A stretch of 64,000 nucleotides of DNA from Canna indica (taxonomy: Eukaryota > Streptophyta > Magnoliopsida > Zingiberales > Cannaceae): NCBI GenBank assembly GCA_034359265.1, contig CP136890.1:97737501-97801500 (forward strand), written 5' to 3'. The notes beneath the pieces are model-generated. The model had not been told where the DNA came from. It saw only the letters and a program-made list of their open reading frames with translations, and searched no databases. Within the stretch, counting starts at the first letter, position 1; each line of letters starts with the position of its first letter. Positions 21,453 through 35,399 of this stretch are shown piece after piece. A program made the position numbers and the translations under genes.

Positions 21453-23148
21453 TGGAGAGAGAAATTATTATTATTATTAAAAAATTTGTAAAGTGGTCTT
21501 GTCAATAATGACATAATTGGAATTAAGGTTTAACTAAATGTTAATTCGAAATTTCATAATTATAGTGAAAAATTAGAAAATTAATTCTTTTTAAATAAAA
21601 TTTTTATATAAGATTGGAAATTTCGCAATAATTTATAAGATTTTTATTTATTTAATTTCAAAATTAATATAAATTTTGAAATTACACAATCAAGAAATCT
21701 CAAGTGCATAATTAAATAGAGACAGAAATTAAAAAATTAAGGATAATTAATTAGAATTTAAATCGACTTTATTTGGACAATAACCATAGTTAATAAAATA
21801 CAATTTAAAATTTGGAAATTAAGAATAATAAAATTATTTTTAAACAATTCGAAATTAATTATTTGCAATATTAATAATGTTTGAAATTAATTTAATGTTG
21901 CGCAATTATATATATAATATTTTAAACTTATGATAAATAAAATTATAAAAAATTAGTGTATACTAAATTATAATGTTTAAATAATAATATTAATACCAAA
22001 ATAATAAATATATTTTATATGAAACTTTATATGTCTAATTGTCTAAACCAAATAGTAAATATTGGATTAATTAATATAAGATAAAGTAAAAAAATACATA
22101 TCTATGAACAAATATGTTTTTTAATTATTGCTTAAAATTCATAAAACATGATAATATATTTATAAAAAATTAAAAATTTAATTATCAATGTAATTATTTT
22201 TTATATTTAAACGTCACAATTCTAATATTATTATTGAATTATTTTTTATTCTAATGTTTTGAATTACACTACACGTTTTTAATTGTATAAAATATTATAC
22301 TACTATAATTAAAATTCATAAATATTATATATATATATATATATATAAATTAAAATTTACCAAATATAATATAGATATAATATAATAAATTTAAACAAAT
22401 TTGAAACTAAAAACTTTAAAATATTTTAAACTACATAAATATATTTGATTTTGAAAGACTATTAGAACACAAACTCAAAAACTAATATAAAAAATATTCA
22501 ATAAATTTAAAAATATTTTAATGTATTAAAAAATTTAAATAATAGTGAATTAAAAATTAAAAATATAAAAAATAGGTCGATATAAAAAATATAAATTTAG
22601 GAAATTAGAAAGTTAGAAATTTAGATTTAATTAATATAATTAAATAAATGTGGGAATTAGAAAATCGAGAATAATTAATTGGAATTTAAATCGGCTTTAT
22701 TTGAAATTTAAAATTTATAAATTAAGAAATAAGATTTGAATTAGGAATTTTGAAAATTGAAAATAAGATGTGTTTTTTTAATTACAATTAATAAGTAAAA
22801 CAATAGAGTGAAAACCTAAATTTATATTAATTTTAAATTTTAAATTTTCAAAATTTATTTAATTAATATAATCAAATAATATAAAAATTAGAAAATTAAG
22901 AATAATTAATTAGCCACTAATCCGGTTATATTTGAAAAATAATCATAGTTAATTAAGTAGAATTTTAAATTAAGAAGTTTAGTATAATGAAGTATCTAAA
23001 AATAGAAATTCATTATTTTTAACATTAATAATGATTGAAATTAATTTAATTGGTAGATTATATATAGAAATTATTTTTGGAGGGAACTCAGATTCTTGTG
23101 GAAGCGACACATATCCACATGAATATGTGTTTTATATAATATATAAGA
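20825..23148 (-). mobile_element. Probable non-autonomous Helitron
   Basis: On the minus strand the 3' end has the palindrome ACCCGTGCGATGTACGGGT (positions about 20835-20853), six bases before the terminal CTAG (20825), with T beyond. This is the Helitron pattern of hairpin then CTRR, inserted at A/T. At the other end, 23148 begins TCTTATATATTATATAAA, a plant Helitron-like 5' end preceded by A. There is no target duplication, as expected. The interior is AT-rich and carries three diverged copies of a module with AATAATTAATTGGAATTT and GGCTTTATTTG (about 21720, 22660 and 22890). No Rep/helicase is present. Confidence 0.6.
21411..21452. repeat. (AAT)n/(ATT)n microsatellite
   Basis: Eight AAT units run straight into six ATT units, giving a self-complementary simple repeat inside the Helitron candidate. 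Confidence 0.9.
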
Positions 23149-24631
23149 TATAAATAAGAAACGGCTCATTCCCGCCTGAACTCCTCCCACCCCCTCAAAT
23201 TTTTACTTCACTTATATTTTTATTTTTACCCTTCCTCAGGCCCCTCAAACTTTTTCCACTTTCTTCACCTAAATTTTTTCCTCCCAAATTTTTACCATAC
23301 TTATTTTCTCTATATGCCCATATTTTGATATCTTTACTTTTGTATTTGTTATTTTTTAAACAATAATTGTAAATATTTTTTATTTATTGAACTTTTTATA
23401 TTAGTTTTTGGTTTTTGAAATTTATTTTTTGAGTTTATTATTGAAAAATAGTATTTCAAAACCAAAAAAATTTATACAGTTAGAATAATTTAAATATCTT
23501 ATTTTCTATATTTTTTAAATTTATTATCTTATACTTATATTATATTTGATTTCTATCCATTAAAATTTTATTATTTTTTGCATTTTTAAAATTTTTTATC
23601 ATTGAAACTTATATAAATCAATATATATAATTATTTTTTATATTATAAAATATGAGAATTATCAAAAAAAAAAAATGGATGCACTATTCTATTTGTATAT
23701 AAACATATATTAAAATATAATTTTTAATTTTAATTTTTTTTTTTAAAAAAAAAATTATACGATTAGCAAAGCGCGAATGCTGCGGCTAATAATAGAGGCT
23801 AACAATGTTGCAAATAAGTTGAGTGAATAGTTATTATATATTAATTAAAAGAAGAATGCGCGTATTAGTTTTGATCCATCTAATTATGTAAATTGGGTAA
23901 AACAAAATTAGCGGAACCAAAGGGAGTCAATGTGGACTATCGTGTGGTGAATGGCGAACCAAAATTACAATCGGTATACATGTGTGCTTGCAACATCGAC
24001 TTAAGTAATTGTAATTTGTAATTGACAACATTGTCATTGTGCCGAATGTAGATGCATTATAATAACAAATAAAATTATAGCATAGGAAATAGGAATTCAT
24101 TTATTACGTGCAAATTTAATTATAACAAATAAAATTTCAGATACATTTGACAAAATCTTCAAATCGGGCGATATATTCACACATTGCTTGGATGTGGCAA
24201 ATAAATTAAGTTTTTAGCTACCGTCTAATAAATACTGACGTGGCAACTAAATTGAGAAGATACTGAACAGGTCATTTGTTTAAATGACTTGAAAGATAAT
24301 AATAGTAGATATAAGTAAAAACAAGAATATGACTAATGAAAGATGTCTATATTCTTGAGTTTACATATGTATCCTCCCCCTTAAGTGGCCAAATTTTTAG
24401 AGCCCTAATTAGAATATTCAACTCTTTCTTAGGTATTAAACCTGCATCGAGATGATGCAAGGACTTTGCTTATATACGCAAAAGTAACTCGCAATAAAGG
24501 CATTAAAAACCTACAGCTGGTTTATCGAGTGACCTCTGAGCGACTGCATGTAGATGATCTCTGAACATGACAATTTCATGCACTCTGAATCTTGAGCAAC
24601 TGCATACAGACGATCTCTGAACATGACAGTT
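23149..24631. other. AT-rich intergenic DNA, 3' flank of the SEC14 gene
   Basis: No coding signal. 24530-24631 has two near-identical stretches (CGATCTCTGAACATGAC… and ATGATCTCTGAACATGAC…, 48 bases apart), a small tandem duplication in the presumed 3' UTR. Confidence 0.5.
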
Positions 24632-27600
24632 TCATGCACTATCAATCTTGAGACCACTTAGTGAGTGGCTGAGCCCATTCCGTTCACCACCGCCGATCTT
24701 ATGTAGCTCTGTCTCAATAGTCTTCACGATCTTAATTCCCTCGGGATCTGGTCCAGGCACATCTACATGAAAAGACCCTTGCTTCAGCAGTGCGACATAG
24801 TTCCTATTGGCTGCTTGCTGCTTAATGTAGCTGTATTGCTGTTGGTGGAAGGAATGATCCAAGGAGAAGCAATCCTCTGATTCCGAAGATGAATACCGAG
24901 ATGAGCCAGAGCCTTCTCTTTTACAGAAGTGGGGAAGAGAAGCATAATCCATTATCTGCATACAAATACAAAATTTTGCACAATGTTTATCAAAAAGATA
25001 TAACCTTTTTTGTGCGTTCTCTTTTTTTTTTGCACAAAAAAGAAGATACAATTGAATTGGATAATAAATGAGAGATGATTGGATATAAATTTTTTAAATT
25101 TGATGTACATTGAATATAATATCAATTTTATACTCTTTCTATTCACATTTTCTTCTAATCCATGCACTAAACAAACAATAGATATCATCATCACTAAACA
25201 AACTATGAAGCAAACAAGCCCTTACGGATAAAAAGAAGACCAAGTTGATTTACGCTCTAGTAATACTACATGCTAGCTTCTGAAAAATCTTGAGTTTAGC
25301 ATCTTATCTTAACAGTATCAACATGATTAAGATCTAGCTATTACTGTCTTAATATTTATGATGTTAGGATAATAAGTATAGCTAAAATATTCTTACCTTC
25401 AACAACTCATCCCTGCCACAACCTTGCAGTACTTGAACTTTCCTTCTCGTTCTCTCTTGCAACAGAGGCTTCACAACCTAGCAACAGAAATGTAGCTATT
25501 CACAATGTTCAAATGCTTATTGGAAGGAAGAGATGTTAGTAAAAATAATTACAAATAGAAAATCATTAAAGTTAACCTTCCAACATGCTGAAAATATATA
25601 TGGTGCATTCACAATATAGTAAGTCTCTGTCTTCTCGGGATAATTTAGGTCGTCAACAGTAGATATGATGGTTAATAGCTGCATCAATAATCAAATTTAT
25701 CAAACTGTGTATGACCAAACAGTATGTAAACTAATCAAGTCCACGGCTTCAGGAAAATGTCAGTAGTAATCAGTAAAGAAAACATACAAAATAGTTGATT
25801 CAAATAAAAGATAGTAGTGGATTTAACTTCTGATGCTGAACTTGTAAAAAGCTAATGCAACACCATCTATTTATGTCCTTGTAATAGATGTCCGTGTAAT
25901 AGATGTCAATGGTTTGAGCTTGAGATGGGGAATGATAAGTCTATATCTCGCATAAACTTCGAAGCAAAAATCCTGCTCAAGATGCGAAGCTAAGTACTTT
26001 GACCAAGCATTGCTAGGTCCAATAACTAGCCTGCAAACCTGCACCCACTTATGCCTAAGGTACTTCCACTGTCACAGGTAGGACTTTAGATTGCATATAT
26101 GTCAAAAAGTATACTTCATAGCCACTAGCCTTTATTTGCATGAATCCAAAGCCTTAATAGCAAGAGTTTAAAAAGCATATGCAGGCAATATGGGGTTTGG
26201 ATAACTGCCTAATCTATATGTCATATATGGATGCATATTTGGCCTATATTTAAAAACTAATATAAATATATAATATTAATAGAAAACACAATGTAGGAAT
26301 TTAATAACTTAATCATTCAAGCATGAAAAAAGCTACTAGATGATTATTAGATTAAATGGTCTTTTATCATGATATACAAGTATTCAATTGTAATAGGACA
26401 ATTCAAAAATAATGAAAATAGTAAAGTAATAGTGGGATAAAAAACCCGAAAAGTTATCAACTGTCGCTGGTTACAAGTTGTCAACAATAAATTTTAAGTT
26501 AAACTTTGGGTCAGGCCTGACTATTCAATACATTAGAATCAAGCCCAACTGCATATATGCATATTGGAACAGAGTATCTAAAATGCAATGCAATAAGGGG
26601 CTACATACACATATCTTATCCAGCCACATCAACACATTTTTGAAACAATGATGCAGTGTACCATTAAGTTATTTCTTAGTACTACTCAGCAAGTTTTTTT
26701 GAGCTTCATCCCTTCATTCACCAACATAGCTGGTGAACCCATATCTGAATACTTGTCCCCACCATGAAGGAGAAGTATTGGTATTGGTGAAGGTCTCCAC
26801 CCTGAGCAGACTAGTCCAGTACCATACCAGACCCCGATCTTCAAAAGCGGGAAGAAAAACTCCACTACACCAATGCAACTATGTTGTTTTAAACAAAAAA
26901 AGTAAAAACTGGTTTATTGCATATATCAACCACTAGAACAACGGTGAATGCATTCACTGTCAGACCAATATGGTACCACCAATTCTGGAAAGTACTTTAA
27001 ACCCTAACAGAATAGGTGTCACAGAAAGTTAGAGACCTAGAACTTCTAAGGAACTAACAGAGAAGAATGCTAATGAACTACCTTTATTTGGCTCAATGCT
27101 GAAAGCTTTAGGCCAGTCATATCCAAAACTTTCACACATGTGGAAATATGCCGCCCATATTTCTTTGTTGCAGCAGGCTACAAGGAAAAGTACTAAGTAA
27201 ATAAAAAGAGAAAACATATCATTTTTCACTGTTTGAAGCTAGTAAACACTTTAGATCATAGCTCACCAAGATTATGCGATCTCGGTACTCGTTCATTTGA
27301 ATATGTGACTGGACATAGTAATTGACCTATGATTGAGTGAAACTCAAATAATTAGAGTAAATGGAGAAAGGTTCAGTTGCTCTATCTATTAAAAAGCTAA
27401 GTAAATATACAGGTGCATATATTTAGTAAAAATTATTATCTTCTAAGAAATTATGTACCCTGTATGCATTTAGAGAGTTCTCTTTCCAGAAAATAATGGT
27501 TCATCTTGTATTAAAGATCTTTTAACATTATATGTCTGCTGAATATACCTACTTTTGTTAGTGAGTTTTCAGCACCAAGTTACCGTTTCACCTAAAAGTA

Positions 27601-30521
27601 CTAATGTCAGACTTGTCCGTAAGGATGTAAGTTACATACTCTTCCTCCTTTAGTTTCCCTTAGTTAATTTACATAGCCCACCAAAGTAACATGCACAAGT
27701 GCCATGTGTATACACCCAAATAGCAAAATGTTCCTATTTAACATTCATATATGCATAGCTAAAAAACAAGCTTATCTTAGCTAAACTGTCTCTTCTAATC
27801 TTCTTAATGCTCCCTTCTATTTATCTTACTCCAGGAACAAGCAACGGTAACACCAAAAATTTTGATTTGACTATGCAAGCAAACATGAAGATTGAGGATG
27901 ACAAAACAATAATCAGTTTTGTAGGCATGAATAGAAGAAAAATAAACTAATAGGTTCATTCTCCTCACAGTCTTCTCTGAATATTAAGCAACCAGTAAAA
28001 AAAGATGAACCTATTGGGGAAAAAGAAAGGAGCAAAACTTACAGATGCCTTATTGTATGTGCTGAGGCCAACACCTATTGCAAACACAGGGTGACCCTAT
28101 TCAAGAACAAAATAATAACAAAATTAAAAAGCTATCAACCTAGAATAAATACAGTTAATTTATTATTCACAATATGTATGTATGATGCAAGCACCATAGG
28201 CTTTTCTTGACGTAGTATTGCCATGCAAAAATCTTTATGTTAACAAGAGGGTAAAAAATGATTTATCCTTGAATAGTTCTCAATATGGCACCTTTAACAA
28301 GCTTACATCAGATGATTTGTTAAAAAATATGATTTCCATGTGTTTACTTATTATCATTGGACAAGTTATAAAACATATGAAGAAAATAAATTTTTGAGAG
28401 AACAAACTACTTGCACACTTGCGTTAGTTTCCTACAACCTGCCGTCTGATCTTGGCATAAATTGCAAAACATGCCCGAAAAATGCCATACAGCAAGGTTT
28501 TCAATACTTGAAAAAAAAAAGATACACAAATGAAAAGGGTAAATATCCTAAATTTAGTAATGGAAAAACAACATATTGACTAAAAGCATTCCTGAGTATT
28601 AATGATTACAAAGGTATAAAGTCAGCAAGGAAAGTCATGCATGCTGCAAATTCTAAGATTTGTAGAGATAATCAAGCAAGAGTTAACAAGAAAATCAGTA
28701 TCCATGAATGGATAACAGAAAAGGATCAAATGAAGAAAGAAACTGTTAATTATACAAAGGGAGTCTTACATCTTTGGTGTATCCTGACAATCCAATAAGC
28801 TGTGATTCCCGAATAGCTCTATACAAATCATCTGGAGTTATAGGTTTCTGCATTGAAACAAGAAGCCATTAAAAAACGAAAAATAGCAAGTCAGATTTAG
28901 TAAAATTGGCATCTTAAGCCTTTGGTAACACACCTCCCAGAATTTAGAGACTCTTATTGTACATACAAAACAGAAATATGAACGAACTTTAACCAACATG
29001 CCGAAAGTTTCACTCCAGAAATAGGCTTTTATTGGCAGCTTCTTTTTCACTACTTTTGGTTCTAGTTTGTTTGTATAAATCTTTTAGATATCAAATAGAT
29101 TAGCTTATAAAAGCTTGATTCATACCAAAACCATGATAAATTCTTATTGTAACTAACAAAAAAGAGAAAAATGATACCAAAAGATTGTCTTAACCCCTAA
29201 GTTTGCGTAACTTAACCACATATGACATGACCGATATTTTAGAAAGGAATATCAGGCTGACCAAAAAATCCTACAGTGTAATTGAGAAACTTACAGCCAA
29301 AATGTCATCAATAAGATTTTGTACTCTCCAATTTAAACAATCCACCAGCTGCAATAGACATGGACCACTTGAAATTTAGAATCAGGATGTGGTGTTTTCT
29401 TCATGCAGTTAAAAAAGAACCACAATGTGTCCAATACAGAATACCATCTTGTGTGCTTTAGGGATACTCCAATCTCTAGCCTTCAGAAAGCGGACCAATG
29501 TTTCATGTGGATACCCCTGGTGCACATTCTGCAAGCCAAACAATGCACAATAACATGGAGCATAAATTAACTACTGAAGAATTCACATGATACTATGGGC
29601 AGCAAGAGAGCACAACCACAAAACAAAAGAGCCATCAAACAATGAAGTGATGAATATAAAGAATGGATCATTTGAGACATTATTTCACTCCAAGGAGAAA
29701 AAACAACAAGTTGATTTTGTAAGCATGCAGTTAATACAATCGCACTAAATGTTTGTATTACCATCATAGATCACCGGAGGTGACTTTATCGCAAAGTGGC
29801 AATCTATATCCATTTGGTAAAACACAAGATAATGAAGATATCTATCTGGGAACCTTATCAGTATTTGAGCTTACTTGTATCCTAGGTATAAGATCAGGAG
29901 CAAAGGATCCAAACTGAAAACCTTAATCAAGCAATTATCCGTCACTCCCATTAAGAATAAAAAATACATGTATTTTCTTATGATTTTGAAGAGAATGAAC
30001 TGTCTATCTGAAAGATCTTACCCATGTCTTTCTTATATAGATCCTATCCTTAAAATGGTTATGTTCCAGAAGATCCTCGATATCAAGTACCAGCAGCCAC
30101 AACTATTTGTGTCAAATAACAGAAAGAAAAAGTGAAAAACTCAATTCCTAGTATGACCCACTCCACACTCTACAGTACATAAGTTTCGTCAACAATTTAG
30201 ATATTCCATCGAGACTCAGCGGTCAAATCTACTAAGAAATCGAAGTTTCATCAAATAACTCAAGGATTCAACTCAGATCGTCAAATTCAGAGTACGCAAC
30301 AAAGGATCCACACAGATCTAGCGAGTCTCAGCGGCCAAACCTGAAATGTAATCTTCAAGGGATCGTCCACTGCGAAATATAGCCAAAGAAAGTCAGTATA
30401 TATCGAAAACGATCCAAATCAAGATAAAGAACAGAAGTGACGAGACTGGAAAAGAAAGAAGCGGACATTCGTCCATGAGCGCGGAGAGCTGCGTGACGGC
30501 TTCCTGGGAGGCGATCCCCAT
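24632..30521 (-). CDS. SEC14-like phosphatidylinositol/lipid transfer protein (CRAL-TRIO)
   Basis: Eleven exons on the minus strand join in frame to 338 aa: 30467-30521, 30341-30369, 29445-29528, 29295-29348, 28770-28847, 28043-28096, 27267-27326, 27082-27177, 25577-25678, 25397-25477 and 24632-24955. The short exons were joined by family likeness and GT-AG sites. Domains: CRAL-TRIO N-terminal helices (residues 1-75; QNVHQGYPHETLVRFLKARD), the lipid-binding CRAL-TRIO fold (about 80-245; GLSGYTKDGHPVFAIGVGLS, STCVKVLDMTGLKLSALSQI, YPEKTETYYIVNAPYIFSAC), then MDYASLPHFCKREGSGSSRY and a divergent tail. There is no GOLD or nodulin domain, so it belongs to the short SEC14 type. Such proteins present phosphatidylinositol or other lipids to kinases at Golgi or plasma membranes. 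The leader upstream of the ATG is CT-rich. Confidence 0.88.
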
Positions 30522-31137
30522 TTCGCCGGAGACGGATCGGGAGGGACAGCGAGCGCCAAATCTAGGGTTAAGGTTAGAATCACGGGTAGATTTAGGGATT
30601 TGAAATCGGGAGGGGAGGAGTTCGTCGTCTTCTCTCCTACACCCCTTAACTCTTAAATTTTTGCAATGTATTTATAATTGAAAAAGAATAATTTTAAATT
30701 GGAATATTTTTAATTATTTTAACATTTTCTTACCAGTGCATTTATCAAATGGCCCCCTCGAGAATTGTTAATTATATAAATAGGTTTATTGTCATGCATG
30801 CCATGATTCGATTTTCAAATTAGTTCGAAATTTTTATTTTAATTTGTTTAATTAATTTTGATCTAGTTCGTATGAAAGATTTATTTTTCGAATACCTGCT
30901 TGAAATAAGAGAAAAAATAATTTTTTCAATTACACTTTATTCATATTTTATTTTTTATCTTTTTTTTAAAAAAAAAGAAAAAGAAAAAACACCTAACTTA
31001 AAGAGGTCCGGTTGCATCCCGGGCTGGGGAAGAAGGCAGTGGATCACTGATCATGCCATTATCCTAGGCATCCCCATATTCCTTCTTAGTAGGTAAAATT
31101 TTATTCAAATGGTCAAAAACATATACATCACTAGTTA
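30522..31137. other. 5' UTR/promoter region of the SEC14 gene, then spacer
   Basis: 30522-30650 (read on minus) is CT-rich and suits a 5' UTR. The rest is AT-rich. 30968-31000 is an A-rich stretch. A short unit at 31000-31090 flanks the LINE remnant and probably belongs to its 3' end. Confidence 0.45.
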
Positions 31138-33107
31138 TCATACACTCGACACCATCACTTCCATCTTATCCACAAAATTAAGATCACACATACATCTACC
31201 ATCAACAGGTTCACCAACTACAAAAATTTTACCAAAGTTTTGGACCTTCTCTGCATCATGAATCAACAACCTTCTTTTGACACTGGAATCCCCATACTGA
31301 AATCCATCAGCTACCACATCGCCAAGCATTCCCACAATATCAACCTTCTCATCCTGCCACATGGAACTTGTCACATTTTTCACTGCATCAAAACCACCCC
31401 TCCTAGAAATATAATCTCCTTTAACTGAAACTGCATTGATGAATACAACAGAACACTTGCTACAAAGTGTCAATACATCATCTCCTTTTTGCATTACACA
31501 ATCATCACACATCAACGCACAATCAGTATTTTCACACATAGCAAATTTAGCAACATTATGAGCAGCTACATTACTTACCCTACTCATATGAATCCAATCT
31601 TTTATCCCAACTTCCCTACCAATACACCAAATTCTATTTACCAAATTAACTAGGTTCCATGGTACTGCAAACTCACCTCTCAACACTCTAATGGCTCTTA
31701 AGCAATCAGAAATAACTGTAATATCCTTAAGCCTTTTTTTCCTTACATTGTCAAGGTCGAACCAAATATAAATGAATTCAGCTTTAATTGGACTCTCAGT
31801 CATCAGCTTTTTCAATTAGGGGTGTAATCGAGCCGAGCCGAGCCGAGCTTGGCTCGGCTCGAGCTCGGCTCGGCTCGTTTGGAAAATAACGAGCTCGAGC
31901 TCGGCTCGAGCTCGATCGAGCTTTAGTCTATTGGCTCAAGCTCGGCTCGAGTTATTCAAGCAACTCGAGCTCGGCTCGGGAAAAAAATCAAGGCTCATGA
32001 GTCGAGCTGCACGAGCCGAGCTCGAGCTCGACTAAGCTCGGGTTCATTTTAGAGGGTAACGGGTTCATAAAATTTAAAAATCAAACCCGGTATATAATAT
32101 ATATAGAAGGCTCGATTAGGCTCGATTAGGCTCGCGAGCCGCTCGAGCCGAGTATAGGTTAGCTCGAACTCGGCTCGCTCGAATGTCTGGCTCGGCTCGG
32201 CTCGGCTCGAGCTCGATAAGTTCGAGTCGAGTTCGAGTTTTTACCGAATCGATCTCGAATAGCTCGCGAGCGGCTTGGCTCGTTTACACCCCTATTTTTC
32301 ATGCCCAAGCCAGTCCATTCCCCCTTTTCAGACAGAACAAAACCAGCACCCCCCTTAGCCAAGTTCTTCCAAGCTGCATCACAAAATAGAATACCATTCT
32401 TATCACTTAAAACAAGATCAACAACCTTCATTTCACTGGACACCCTTGCTATGCCATCCTTCATAACCCATACACCTATGCTATATTGCATTGCCTCATT
32501 AAAAGCCTTCCCAAAGATAGCATATATGGACCAAGTCATCAACCTCAGCCCCAGTGAACTTGTCAAAGCACTTTGAGGTAGGAAGTCTATCCCATAATAG
32601 TTTCCAAGCAAACACTTTCATCCTTCCAAGTACTTTTAATCTCCATAATTTCCTCCAATCAAAGTTCACTGTTTCATTTTTTACCTCTTTCTCTTTAATG
32701 AAGCAGTAGGCCATTTTTGTAGTTAACATCCCCGATATTTTAAGCACCAAACCCACTTATCTTTATCATGCTCAGTGTCCACCCATAAATCAGCTGCATA
32801 AAGACAATTCAAAACACTACTCTAGTAGCTTCATATTCCAATTCCCATCAGTAATTAATTCACTTATTACTTCATAATTAGAGAGCAGTTGAACATTAAT
32901 AAAAGCAGACCACCATTTCAGAGGAACTTCAGAAAGCCAATGACCATTCCACACACTTATACTAGTACCATCTCCAATCCTTACTCTCAGCCCATCCCTC
33001 ACAGCTATCATACCAAACAACAAAGCTTTAACATTCCAGGATAGCAAGTGACTGCACTTCACATCTGCACATCCGCATTTGTTGCACATATGGATATGAA
33101 TATCCAT
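31138..33107 (-). pseudogene. Decayed LINE (non-LTR retrotransposon): zf-RVT and RNase H region
   Basis: On the minus strand, in shifting frames: a linker with VRIGDGTSISVWNGHWLSEV (32817-33107), a zf-RVT-like part WRKLWRLKVLGRMKVFAWKL (about 32600-32756), and an RNase H-like part ILFCDAAWKNLAKGGAGFVL (about 32320-32390). The RNase H part is cut by an inserted element and resumes in 31138-31815 with KAEFIYIWFDLDN, VISDCLRAIRVL and HMSRVSNVAAHNVAKFAM. Such RVT_3 modules end plant L1-type LINE ORF2. The endonuclease and most of the reverse transcriptase are missing, which is usual for 5'-truncated copies. Confidence 0.75.
31816..32294. mobile_element. hAT-like non-autonomous element inside the LINE
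   Basis: 479 bp with ends TAGGGGTGTAA and TTTACACCCCTA. It is filled with GAGCTCGGCTCGGCTCG-type repeats. The flanks TTTTTCAA (31808-31815) and TTTTTCAT (32295-32302) match at seven of eight positions, fitting an 8-bp target duplication. It interrupts the RNase H frame of the LINE. Confidence 0.75.
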
Positions 33108-35214
33108 AACCGTACAATATTTAGGTGCGGCTATTGAATAAAAATATATTTAATTATAAAAAAATAAAATGCATTATTAAAAATTATAAAAATTGGTATG
33201 GTTACTATTGTTTCATATGTAATTTATCATAAAATCCATCTATATAATATATATTAAGTAACTTATATATAGGTAATATGGTAATAGTTTATATGCGGAT
33301 AATGCGGTGTAGATCTATATCCATATCTACATCAGCACCACATCCACTTCAGTAAAAAAAATAATTCATATTCATTTTTATTTGTGATATGTGTCGGATA
33401 TGGTGTGGATGTATTTTTTATTCGACAAATGTGAATAAAATTGTTATCCTAATTTTGTCATTGATGAACATATTCTTTATTCCATACATTTTGGTTATGT
33501 CACGTTTATACAATCTAAAACTTCATTTTTTTCTCTTGAATATATAATTTATGCTATCTTTTTTTCGCAAAAAATAAAAGGCCACTTCACATTATTGAAG
33601 AAAACTGGGACAAGAACAATCCCTTACAATAATATTCTAGAGTTCGAGTGGTCGAACTTGGGACCAAACCTGTGAAACTTCATTGGACGACCATAATTTG
33701 CAGCGCAATAGGTCACTTGATTACACTGTTTATATACCGAACAATAAGAGACAGAAGTACATACATGTCATTACAAATGAAGGAATGTCATCAAAGATAG
33801 ATTGAATTCTCAAATACGAACATTTATTTTGCTGTAGGCTTTTCATGAGAACCTTGGAGTATGATTCAATTGTGACATGTTCAATTTTTTCAAGCAAAAC
33901 AGCCAAATATTATTTTATAGCAAGAGCCTCTGCATGCAACATAGAAAAAACATTAATCAACAAACATTCGACATAGATAACCTAACCAATAACAACAATT
34001 CCAATTCTAGAAAACCATATGTATGTGATGCATCATATATTAATTTAACACAACCAAGTATAAGAGAAACTCATTTACGTATAATTGGTTTATTCTCTTT
34101 AATATTACCCTCAAATTTCATATTAAAATTGATTAAGCCGACATAAAAAATAATTTTTCTCACCAAGCACATCGAGGAAAGTTGCCATATAATTTATGTT
34201 TATACTCCGACAACAAAATTTACATAATTTAATTTAAAGACTAAATTGAAATTGAATTTAAAATTTACATAATTTAATTTAATGATTAAATTGAAGCTTT
34301 TCAAGTCTCAAATAGTAAATTAAAATAGGCATCAAAGCTAGAACTTATTAAAATTAACCCTTGAATTTTAATATTAATTCAGAAATATTATAAAATTGTT
34401 CATCAAATAAAATTACATGTGACAATTATACAAAGCAGGAAATTACATTAAGGGAAAATAATAATTCAGATCAAATGCATCAGGAAAGTAACTTATTAAA
34501 ATTAATCAAAATAAGGGAGGCAAGAAAAAGAAATATGAATTGCCAACTTAGCATATCACGTTAAGTTGTAGTATTAAATTGATTCAAATATATATGCTGG
34601 CAAACACCAACCAAGATATATATTAAGAAGATTATTCAAGATTATAAAACACTTAAATTTGACCTGAAAAAATAAGTGCTAATAAAAAATATAGTTGGGG
34701 ATAAAAGAGGATATGCACAAGTGGTGAAGTGCACACTTAGTTTTCAATAAGTCGATATAGTTACATTTTATTTGTTTACTTAATTTATTCATATTTGATG
34801 AGCTCGAGAGCCACATGGAATGAGAGGTCCAATTGTTTTTTATTTATGTGTAGGAGTTGAAGTTGCAGCCAAAAAGAGAAGCACTTAAAGACATGTCAAT
34901 TAATAATAGTAATAAAATAAGTGGAGGAAAAGATCCACTTTTATTTTTGACCATTGAAGGGCCAAAAGATCCTAAAAGAAATTACGGGAAAAGTGGCAAG
35001 TTCTATTGGATGCAAAATTTTCTTTAAAAAATGATCATGTCCAATAGTTTCATCCATTAAACCCTGTGATATACTTGTTTTGCTTAGTAGGATAAAAAAG
35101 AATAGAATAAGAGATGAATTAATATTTTATTAAAAAATTAATGAGCCTAATTTCATCCCAAAAACTAGCTCAATGAGGAAAGATTGTCTAATTTATTTAA
35201 AAGTCATCTAGACC
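33108..35214. other. AT-rich intergenic DNA
   Basis: No gene recognised. 33110-33430 contains inverted GGATATGGATA-type pieces that look like another small element, but no clear ends are seen. The 89-aa frame at 33877-34146 is Asn- and Ile-rich with no family likeness and is not called. Confidence 0.45.
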
Positions 35215-35369
35215 ACAACCAAAAGTGACGATTGTACCAGCGATCGTCGTGTCGCCGCACTATTTTATACATTGCGACAATATTTTCCAGGTCGTCGTGT
35301 CATCGCCTCTGCGATCGATGTATCTACTGTCGTAGACAGCCGTCGCAAATTGCATAATTTCTAGTAGTG
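35215..35369 (+). mobile_element. Solo 3' end of a CACTA element of another family (F)
   Basis: It ends TTTCTAGTAGTG at 35369 (minus strand CACTACTAGAAATTATGC). Inward there is a short subterminal region with inverted CGATCGTCGTGTCGCCGC and GCGATCGATG pieces. The other end is missing. The core repeat differs from copies A-E. Confidence 0.6.
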
Positions 35370-35399
35370 TCACGTCCATAATTCACATCTGGAGCGTGA

